Shown in pieces: positions 1 to 5,005 of a stretch of DNA of 5,005 nucleotides. The position numbers and the translations under genes were made by a program. The DNA is taken from contig JAPYTY010000065.1 of the NCBI GenBank assembly GCA_029942065.1, positions 1 to 5,005 on the forward strand, read 5' to 3'. Positions within the stretch are counted from its first letter, which is position 1, and every line of letters begins with the position of its first letter. The notes below the pieces were generated by a model, which made no database searches, was not told the origin of the DNA, and saw nothing but the letters and a program-made list of their open reading frames with translations. Source of the DNA: Acidobacteriota bacterium. Lineage in GTDB: Bacteria > Acidobacteriota > UBA6911 > RPQK01 > JADFOI01.

Positions 1-1227
1 TTCTGCGTGGACGATTTAACAGAGGATATCCTTGCAAAACGGGGGCGGTCGGTGCTGAGGCGCATTAGCAGGATTGCTGCTCTGGACCAGGAATCCGTGA
101 AGACAAAGAAACGACTGGCGAAGGTGAAGTCCGACGGCAGGGCCCACAAGAGACTGGTCACCCAGTTGGCCCGCTGCCAGGCTTCCATGGGGCAGGGCGT
201 GCATGATCTGGAGTTTACCTCCAAGATTCATCAGAACCTCCTGGACGTGGTCAAAGACACGGTGTACAAAATTGTGGTCCTGGAAAAAGAAACCAAGAAC
301 CTGAAGGCCATGTGCAAATCCCCCTTACCGCTGGGGGAGGCCAGGAAGGCAAAAGCAAGATTGCGGGCGATTGTCCAGGAAGTTAACGAGATCGAAGCGG
401 AGGCGTTGGCCTCATCGGCCGAGCTCAAGAGTTCCCTGGCGGTGATGAACCAGGAAGAACTTGAAATGCAGATTGCCAAGAGGGAACTGGCGGAAGCTAA
501 CCTTCGACTGGTCGTTTCCATTGCCAAGAAGTACGCCAACCGGGGGCTGCAGTTTCTGGACCTGATCCAGGAGGGAAATATTGGCTTGATGAAAGCCGTT
601 GATAAATTTGAGTATCAAAGAGGCTACAAGTTTTCGACCTATGCCACGTGGTGGATTCGCCAGGCCCTCACTCGGGCTATCGCCGACCAGGCACGAACCA
701 TTCGGATTCCGGTCCATATGATTGAAGCCATCAACAAGGTGATCCGGACCTCGCGCGCTTTACTGCAGGAGCAAGGGCGAGAACCCACAGCCAAAGAGAT
801 TGCCGATAAAATGGATATTTCCGCCAGTAAGGTTCGTAAGATTCTCAAGATTGCCCAGCAGCCTATTTCCCTGGAAACTCCAATCGGAGAGGAGAAGGAC
901 AGCCATCTGGGAGATTTCATCGAAGACCAGGAGGGAGTTCCTCCGGACGAGGCCGTGATCTGTCTTAATTTGAGGGATCAGACGGCTGCCCTGTTGCAGA
1001 CGCTGGCTCCTCGGGAAGAGCAGATTATTCGCATGCGGTTCGGCATCGCCGACAGAAACGAATGCACTCTGGAAGAGGTCGGCCAAAGGTTCTCCTTGAC
1101 CCGAGAGCGCATTCGTCAGATTGAAGTGAAGGCGCTGCGCAAGCTGCGAACCCCTCCCATTCTGTCCCCATCCAACGGGTCGAAACGGTTTCCTACCCGT
1201 GACTTTGGACTTCCGCTCCCCTTGTAA
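1..1227 (+). CDS. rpoD: RNA polymerase sigma factor RpoD (sigma-70 family), 5' end cut by the window
   Basis: This is a primary-type sigma factor: it binds core RNA polymerase, recognises -35 and -10 promoter elements and melts DNA at initiation. The frame is open to base 1, so the GTG at 7 is probably an internal valine and regions 1.1 and 1.2 lie outside the window. Numbering from that codon, residues 1-156 are a basic, helical stretch matching the non-conserved region between 1.2 and 2.1. Region 2 spans about 157-238, with the signature DLIQEGNIGLMKAV (185-198) and YATWWIRQALTRAIADQART (212-231), the -10 recognition and melting segment. Region 3 spans 239-307, including the sigma finger DSHLGDFIED (298-307). 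Region 4 spans 322-381, with the helix-turn-helix TLEEVGQRFSLTRERIRQIE (354-373) that reads the -35 box. All key region 2 and 4 residues look intact. The last 25 residues (382-406) are odd: the usual HPSRS tail is replaced by a Pro-rich sequence. A housekeeping role is very likely; a second, paralogous RpoD is the alternative. Confidence 0.96.
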   Translation, partial: FCVDDLTEDILAKRGRSVLRRISRIAALDQESVKTKKRLAKVKSDGRAHKRLVTQLARCQASMGQGVHDLEFTSKIHQNLLDVVKDTVYKIVVLEKETKNLKAMCKSPLPLGEARKAKARLRAIVQEVNEIEAEALASSAELKSSLAVMNQEELEMQIAKRELAEANLRLVVSIAKKYANRGLQFLDLIQEGNIGLMKAVDKFEYQRGYKFSTYATWWIRQALTRAIADQARTIRIPVHMIEAINKVIRTSRALLQEQGREPTAKEIADKMDISASKVRKILKIAQQPISLETPIGEEKDSHLGDFIEDQEGVPPDEAVICLNLRDQTAALLQTLAPREEQIIRMRFGIADRNECTLEEVGQRFSLTRERIRQIEVKALRKLRTPPILSPSNGSKRFPTRDFGLPLPL

Positions 1228-1241
1228 AAGCGGCTGCTTCC

Positions 1242-1270
1242 TTGACATGGAGTGAAGGGCAGGATATAAG
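1242..1270 (+). promoter_or_regulatory. Sigma-70 type promoter for the RRM protein gene
   Basis: A perfect -35 box TTGACA (1242-1247) is separated by exactly 17 bp from TATAAG (1265-1270), a five-of-six match to the -10 consensus. It begins 15 bases after the rpoD stop codon. Transcription should start near 1277, about 200 nt upstream of the next gene. That the box drives the RRM gene is inferred from orientation and the lack of a better promoter closer to it. Confidence 0.75.
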
Positions 1271-1420
1271 TTGGAAAGATTACTTCGGTTTAGGGCCTCC
1301 TGAGGTTGTCAAAAAAACCAGTTGAAGGCCCATGCATTAGTCACATCTTGCGAAGATCTCCCAAGGAACAACCGACCAGAATCGTGATACTCAATGTCGA
1401 GGTTACCGTGTTCTGCTCCC

Positions 1421-1453
1421 TTTGTGATCAAGTAACTGCGGGTTGATGACAAA
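1421..1453. repeat. Inverted repeat just upstream of the RRM gene ribosome site
   Basis: TTTGTGATCAA (1421-1431) and TTGATGACAAA (1443-1453) pair at 10 of 11 positions; the only mismatch is G1426/G1448. The loop is 11 nt. The 3' arm ends 14 nt before the AGGAGG ribosome site. It could be an AU-rich RNA hairpin affecting ribosome access or a DNA operator for a dimeric regulator; the sequence does not decide. Confidence 0.5.
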
Positions 1454-1467
1454 AATATCTCTCTTTT

Positions 1468-1475
1468 AGGAGGAG
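1468..1475 (+). promoter_or_regulatory. Strong ribosome binding site of the RRM gene
   Basis: AGGAGGAG is a near-perfect Shine-Dalgarno sequence; its AGGAGG core ends five bases before the ATG at 1479. It fixes the start codon and predicts high translation, as expected for an abundant RNA chaperone-like protein. Confidence 0.9.
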
Positions 1476-1478
1476 AAC

Positions 1479-1784
<306 letters not shown>

Positions 1785-1794
1785 GCTAGGATTT

Positions 1795-2629
1795 TCAGAA
1801 ATTCAAGAGGGGCCTCGGGTCGGTTGGCCCCTCTTGAATACTCCAGGCGAACAGGGGCGGTTCGATACTTATCTCCCAGGTGAGCGGGGACTGCTCCAGT
1901 ACAAATACTTGGAATTTCCCGGGTCGGCTTCTTTGGGACTCCTCTATACGATTCAGGAACGTCAGGGCCACACTGCAACCCTCCACCCTCGGGACTCCTT
2001 CTAATTGATGGTCGCAGACCCAGCATGCCTCGCTGACTCGCCCGTCGGCTAACCTCCTGGTCGCGTTCACACTCTCTCACAAAGAGGATGCGATATTCGC
2101 TAATGAAGGTGGTGATCGCGCGTAAATCCTTAAAAATATCTGCGGTAAATGCCCACTTTGTAACGGCGACAAGAATCAAGACGGTATAACAAAGACGATC
2201 TGATCGTTCCAGGACTTCGGAGCGAGAGAGGGGTGCCGCAACCATGATAGCGTAAAGAGTCTGCCAGTCAATATTTCTCCAGTCGGGATCGTCCTCCACG
2301 GAGTCGATCCCATCATCAATGATCCGTTTGAGCAGTTGTCGCACTCTTTCAAGATGCTCCGGGGTGAACTCCTCTACCAGGGAATGGACATAATCCTCCA
2401 GGACATGTGCACGTCGCCGAGCTTCTTCTATCTCGTTGGGTGAATAACTGGACAGAGCTTCGCCGGGGAGCCACCTGTACAGGGTGGTGAGGCTCAACGC
2501 GAGGTAGATGAACGCGTCGGACGGTAAGCCCTTGAGTTTCTTGGAAAGTCTGTCGGTAACAGCGATGCTAAAGTCATCGTCGGTCACCAGGTCATCCGCC
2601 TTCCATTGCATCTCTGTCAGGGAAAACAT
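1795..2629 (-). CDS. Unrecognised protein, apparently frameshifted near 2010-2070
   Basis: I do not recognise this family. The ATG at 2629 has an AAGGA site five bases upstream (2639-2635). The first 190-195 residues look genuinely coding: GC-rich wobble positions, a largely helical acidic composition, no signal peptide and one moderately hydrophobic stretch (LCYTVLILVAVTKWAF). The same frame stays open to 1640, but beyond about 2040 it becomes AT-richer at wobble positions and low in plausibility. It then runs antisense through the hairpin and the RRM gene, giving an artefactual poly-proline. The neighbouring frame, open from a GTG at 2070 to a stop at 1795, has better wobble usage and sensible content, including CWVC (Cys-X2-Cys) and a third Cys 13 residues on. 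Removing one base near here, for example from the GGG at 2041-2043, gives a continuous protein of about 277 residues. This could be a sequencing error, a recent mutation or two overlapping genes. It lies 39 bp after the small ORF at 2669-2887, probably in one transcript. Confidence 0.6.
1801..1839. terminator. Perfect 14-bp stem-loop after the RRM gene (candidate terminator)
   Basis: Arms 1801-1814 (ATTCAAGAGGGGCC) and 1826-1839 (GGCCCCTCTTGAAT) are perfectly complementary around an 11-nt loop. It sits 17 nt after the RRM stop, between two converging genes. There is no T-tract after the 3' arm on the plus strand and only a weak T-rich stretch on the minus strand, so it is not a textbook intrinsic terminator. 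It may act with other factors or as a 3' stabilising hairpin. It also overlaps the last codons of the preferred minus-strand reading frame. Confidence 0.7.
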
Positions 2630-2668
2630 TGCTTTCCTTATTAAGTCTGGACTCCGAAAAGAACCCAG

Positions 2669-2887
2669 TCAGACCCAAGGCCATAAATTGCGTTGCTTGA
2701 GGGCGTCCACTAGGGGTTTTGCTCTGCGCAATGCACTGGCGGATGGGAGGGGATTGGGACTCTTCGGGTTACTCTGTCTTTCCTGCCATTCCATCAGCCA
2801 TTTAAGGGCAGTCATCTGGCAGGAAGCATTGGCTGCGTCCTTGGCTGCATTCAGGATGTGCTCTTCTGGGTCTGTCTGGGTTTCCAT
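2669..2887 (-). CDS. Possible small protein of 72 residues, unknown function
   Basis: An ATG-started frame reading METQTDPEEH at its start and ending NLWPWV. It looks protein-like: an acidic N-terminus, an amphipathic helical stretch rich in Ala, Trp and Met (residues about 10-37), a Ser/Pro/Asn linker, then a basic helix. It has a single cysteine (residue 23) and no membrane segment or signal peptide. The ribosome site is weak (only AAGAG-like bases before the ATG). Support comes from its position: same strand as, and 39 bp ahead of, the unknown gene at 2629, with no competing gene on either strand. I recognise no family. The overlapping plus-strand frame at 2508-2927 has no ribosome site and runs through the better-supported minus gene. 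Confidence 0.45.
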   Translation of the reverse strand: METQTDPEEHILNAAKDAANASCQMTALKWLMEWQERQSNPKSPNPLPSASALRRAKPLVDALKQRNLWPWV

Positions 2888-3063
2888 GGCTCTTACCGCA
2901 AAGCATAGCAGCGGCCTGACGTTGTGACCAAGCGCTTGCCAATTCGGATTCCAAACCTAGTAGCCTGACTCCCATTGGATTCAACCCCCTCTATTCCGCA
3001 TGAGGGTTCTCATCTGCCAGAGGAGCGGTGTCGGTGCTGGGGATATTCCTGGGGAAAAAGGGC

Positions 3064-3091
3064 TTGCATCCCGGAAGAGTCTGTCTATAAT
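3064..3091 (+). promoter_or_regulatory. Promoter of the citrate-type CoA ligase operon
   Basis: A perfect -10 box TATAAT (3086-3091) lies 16 bp after TTGCAT (3064-3069), a weak three-of-six match to the -35 consensus. Start of transcription is expected near 3098, giving a leader of about 70 nt before the ATG at 3168. The poor -35 suggests either moderate strength or help from an activator. Confidence 0.65.
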
Positions 3092-3156
3092 GTCCCCTCC
3101 GAAATCGGCGTAGAAAACTGACCAGGAGAGAAGAACAGGGCCAGGCGGCTATTGAA

Positions 3157-3161
3157 AAGGA
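3157..3161 (+). promoter_or_regulatory. Ribosome binding site of the CoA ligase beta-type gene
   Basis: AAGGA is placed six bases before the ATG at 3168 and fixes this start, which also matches the usual N-terminus of succinyl-CoA synthetase beta chains (MKLLEYKGKELL). Confidence 0.8.
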
Positions 3162-3167
3162 TCCGAA

Positions 3168-4400
3168 ATGAAATTACTCGAGTACAAAGGCAAGGAACTC
3201 CTGGCAGGGTGTGGAGTCAGGTCCGCCCCCGGGATCGTGACCGATAACAAGTCCTACATCAATCTTTCGTTTCACAAAGAGCGCTACAAGGAATTCTTCC
3301 TCGACCACAAGAAGGTCATCATCAAAGCACAGATAGCGGCCATTCATCGGAAACAAAACGGCTACATCATTGAAGCGGACAATTACAAGGAGTCCCTCAA
3401 GCTCATCGAAGGACTTTACGAATCGGAGTTCCAGGAACATCCGATCACGACCCTCTTGATCGAGAAATTGCTGGATGTAGCTGAGGAATACTACCTCTCC
3501 ATCCTCTACGACACTCGGGAAAGAAGACCGATGATTCTTCTTTCGCGTGAAGGAGGCATCGACATCGAGAACTCGGGACAGGTTGCGCAAACGATTGTTT
3601 CTCCCCTTGAAGGGCTCCATGAATACCAGGTCCGAGAGCTAGCCAAGGATGCCTGCTTTTCCAGCACCGAGCTTTTGCAATTGACCTCTTTCATCAAGGG
3701 CGCCTATCAGTGCTTTGAACGATTCGACTGTCGCATGCTGGAGATCAATCCGATCATCCGTAATTCCGAGGGATTGCTGTTTGCCGGCGATGCCAAGGTT
3801 ACGATCGATGACAGCGGTGCTTCTCGGCAGGAAATATTCCACGATATAACCGATATCGAAGATGAAAGCCTTTTGAGCGAACGGGCGCTGGAAGCGCGAA
3901 AAATTGATTACCACGATCATCGCGGAGTCGCAGGGAAAACCTTCATCGAGCTTGCAGGGGACATCGCCGTACTCGCTTCAGGAGGGGGCGCCTCGCTCAC
4001 CTGTATGGACGCCCTGATCGAAGCCGGGGGGAAGCCGGCCAACTATACCGAGTACAGCGGTAATCCGCCCCGGGAAAAAGTGCGCCAACTGACCCGGATC
4101 ACCCTTTCCAGACCCGGGCTCAACGGCTGCCTGGTAGTGGGGGGAACCGCCAATTTCACCGACATTTTTGAAACCCTATCGGGTTTTGTGGAGGGGCTCC
4201 GTGAGGCGGGGAATCCAACTTATCCTATCGTGATCCGGCGAGGCGGTCCGCGTGATAAGGAAGCTTTTGAAATGGTGAGAAAGGTCGCTCGAACCGAGGG
4301 CCTCGATCTGACCTGTTATGGAGAAGAGATGCCGATGACCAAGGCGGCGAGCCTTATCGTGGAGAAAGTCGAGAAGTTCAAAAATGAGCATCTTCATTAA
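3168..4400 (+). CDS. ATP-grasp CoA-ligase subunit with citrate-binding domain (citryl-CoA synthetase/ATP-citrate lyase type)
   Basis: A 410-residue cytoplasmic subunit of the succinyl-CoA synthetase beta superfamily, probably activating citrate with ATP and CoA. It starts MKLLEYKGKELL, as SucC does. The ATP-grasp part (about 1-235) has Lys53 in IIKAQ, REGGIDIE (127-134), LEINP (191-195) carrying the Mg/ATP ligands, and GDAKV (207-211). The C-terminal part (about 255-400) carries GGGAS (272-276), YTEYSGNPP (293-301), GGTANFT (325-331) and RRGGP (357-361). These are the motifs of the ATP-citrate lyase citrate-binding domain; plain SucC has GGGATKE and NIFGG-type sequences there instead. The length (about 46 kDa) fits CcsA, the citryl-CoA synthetase large subunit, or AclB. 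The glycine-rich phosphate loop of SucC (HAGGRGK) is largely missing. The gene overlaps its partner by 17 bases, implying translational coupling. The superfamily is certain; citrate as substrate is likely but not proved. Succinate or another dicarboxylate remains possible. Confidence 0.85.
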   Translation: MKLLEYKGKELLAGCGVRSAPGIVTDNKSYINLSFHKERYKEFFLDHKKVIIKAQIAAIHRKQNGYIIEADNYKESLKLIEGLYESEFQEHPITTLLIEKLLDVAEEYYLSILYDTRERRPMILLSREGGIDIENSGQVAQTIVSPLEGLHEYQVRELAKDACFSSTELLQLTSFIKGAYQCFERFDCRMLEINPIIRNSEGLLFAGDAKVTIDDSGASRQEIFHDITDIEDESLLSERALEARKIDYHDHRGVAGKTFIELAGDIAVLASGGGASLTCMDALIEAGGKPANYTEYSGNPPREKVRQLTRITLSRPGLNGCLVVGGTANFTDIFETLSGFVEGLREAGNPTYPIVIRRGGPRDKEAFEMVRKVARTEGLDLTCYGEEMPMTKAASLIVEKVEKFKNEHLH

Positions 4401-5005
4401 CCAAGATACACGGGTTCTGATACAGGGGATTACCGGTCAAGAAGGCAAGCGTTCCACCAAAGAGATGCTGGAATACGGCACCCTGGTATCGTGCGGTGTG
4501 ACCCCGGGCAAGAAGGGTAGAACGATCGAGGGCCTGCCGGTCTTTGACAGTGTGAGGGAGGCCCTGGAGTTCGATGAGGCGCTGAACGTCAGCGTCCTGT
4601 ACGTTCCACCGCTCATGGTCTTGGATGCAACGATGGAAGCGCTGGAAGCAGGAATCCGGTCGATCGTCATCATCACTGAAAACGTCCCCATCAAGGATGC
4701 TGCGAAACTGATAGAGCAGGGCCGACGTTGTGGTGCCAGAATCATCGGGCCAGCATCGGTCGGAGTGATCTCCCCGGGTTTGGGCAAGCTGGGGTCGATC
4801 GGAGGCTCCGAACCTGAACGGGTCTACTCCAGCGGTCCCGTGGGAGTGATCTCGAAGAGCGGCGGCATGTGTTCAGAAACCGCATCCCTGTTAACGGACG
4901 CCGGTCTGGGTCAAAGCACCGTCGTTGGGATTGGAGGCGATGTCATTATCGGCACCACTTTTGAGGACGTCATGGAACTGTTCCAGGAGGATGAGACAAC
5001 TGAAG
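4384..5005 (+). CDS. SucD-like CoA-binding ligase alpha subunit (CcsB or AclA type), 3' end cut by the window
   Basis: The first 207 residues of the partner subunit, starting MSIFINQDTRVLIQGITGQE and open to the right edge. The Rossmann CoA-binding fold shows GITGQEG (15-21), VTPGKKG (39-45) and LPVFDSVREA (51-60), all close to SucD. The second part has IGPASVGVISPG (121-132), SKSGGM (157-162) and VGIGGD (191-196). IGPASVG and SGGM resemble ATP-citrate lyase (IGPATVG, SRSGGM) more than SucD (IGPNCPG, SRSGTL). In this family the phospho-histidine (GHAGA region) and the GEIGG glutamate lie just beyond the cut and cannot be checked. The start overlaps the upstream gene by 17 bases, with a weak GAGAAG site seven bases before it. 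Total length would decide function: about 300 residues means a CcsB/SucD-type synthetase, about 600 with a citrate-synthase domain means AclA. Confidence 0.88.
   Translation, partial: MSIFINQDTRVLIQGITGQEGKRSTKEMLEYGTLVSCGVTPGKKGRTIEGLPVFDSVREALEFDEALNVSVLYVPPLMVLDATMEALEAGIRSIVIITENVPIKDAAKLIEQGRRCGARIIGPASVGVISPGLGKLGSIGGSEPERVYSSGPVGVISKSGGMCSETASLLTDAGLGQSTVVGIGGDVIIGTTFEDVMELFQEDETTE

Larger units (their letters stand above)
1277..1478 (+). promoter_or_regulatory. Long structured 5' leader of the RRM protein gene
   Basis: If the upstream promoter is used, about 200 nt of untranslated leader precede the RRM gene. Visible inverted repeats are GGGCCT (1293-1298) with AGGCCC (1326-1331), enclosing GGTT (1304-1307) with AACC (1316-1319); ATCTT-GCG-AAGAT (1344-1356); and a larger dyad at 1421-1453. 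It contains no long ORF, only minimal reading frames: ATG-CAT-TAG at 1332-1340 and a 13-codon frame at 1394-1435 without a clear ribosome site. No riboswitch class is recognisable. Long leaders are known on some bacterial cold-induced RNA-binding protein genes, so post-transcriptional control is a reasonable inference, not an observation. Confidence 0.45.
2888..3167. other. Divergent intergenic region
   Basis: About 280 bp between the minus-strand pair and the plus-strand citrate-type operon. It holds the TATAAT promoter for the right-hand genes. It also contains a 10-bp palindrome CAAGCGCTTG (2929-2938), an imperfect direct repeat around GGATTC (2946-2951 and 2977-2982) and a weak hairpin ATGAG-GGTT-CTCAT (3000-3013). 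No RNA gene is visible, and no convincing minus-strand promoter could be picked out. Confidence 0.6.

Noticed and set aside
1293..1331. Intrinsic terminator for rpoD
   Set aside because: The GGGCCT/AGGCCC repeat has a 27-nt interval and no T-tract after it on the plus strand, so it does not look like a terminator.
1277..1478. Known riboswitch class in the RRM leader
   Set aside because: I could match no recognised riboswitch core sequence by eye; only generic inverted repeats are present.
2508..2927. Plus-strand frame of 139 codons
   Set aside because: It has no ribosome site and unremarkable composition, and it lies opposite the better-supported minus-strand genes.
2888..3000. Minus-strand promoter for the small ORF pair
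   Set aside because: Candidates such as TTGAAT with TACTAG (16-bp spacer) or TTGGTC with TATGCT (18-bp spacer) match the consensus too poorly to report.
3174..3920. Minus-strand frames opposite the CoA ligase gene
   Set aside because: They are shadows of a clearly coding plus-strand gene with conserved motifs.
3168..5005. Ordinary succinyl-CoA synthetase (sucCD)
   Set aside because: The substrate-binding half carries ANFT, RRGGP and YTEYSGNPP motifs of the citrate-cleaving branch, and the phosphate loop and alpha-subunit signatures differ from SucCD. It is kept only as a fallback.

Overview
The window is bacterial DNA of moderately high GC, densely coding, with good Shine-Dalgarno sites and consensus sigma-70 type promoters. 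A housekeeping-type sigma factor, a glycine-tailed single-RRM RNA-binding protein and a citrate-cleaving type relative of succinyl-CoA synthetase together would suit an anaerobic or autotrophic lineage such as Desulfobacterota, Nitrospirota or NC10. That placement is inference from gene content; nothing here is a phylogenetic marker that I can score by eye.

Layout. Bases 1-1227 (+) hold the C-terminal two thirds or so of an RpoD-type sigma factor, cut by the left edge. Fifteen bases after its stop lies a near-perfect promoter (TTGACA, 17-bp spacer, TATAAG), followed by a leader of about 200 nt with several inverted repeats. It ends at a strong ribosome site for a 101-residue RRM protein (1479-1784, +) with a ten-glycine tail encoded by a GGC repeat. 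A perfect 14-bp stem-loop (1801-1839) follows. Converging on it from the right is a minus-strand pair: a possible 72-residue small protein (2887-2669) and an unrecognised protein (2629-1795) that reads well only if a one-base frameshift near 2010-2070 is allowed. A roughly 280-bp divergent intergenic region (2888-3167) carries a TATAAT promoter for the right-hand operon.

The right-hand operon (3168 to beyond 5005, +) has two genes overlapping by 17 bases: an ATP-grasp/CoA-ligase beta-type subunit whose C-terminal half carries ATP-citrate-lyase type citrate-binding motifs (GGGAS, YTEYSGNPP, GGTANFT, RRGGP), and the N-terminal 207 residues of its SucD-like partner, which has the ACL-like IGPASVG and KSGGM signatures. 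The pair is most simply a citryl-CoA synthetase (CcsA/CcsB type) or a two-subunit ATP-citrate lyase, the citrate-cleaving step of the reductive TCA cycle. Which one depends on whether the second gene carries a citrate-synthase domain beyond the window.

The three blocks (sigma factor/RRM protein, unknown minus-strand pair, citrate module) show no obvious joint function. The points most worth following are the identity of the citrate module, the structured leader of the RRM gene, and the frameshifted unknown gene. I see no mobile element, CRISPR array, tRNA or rRNA.
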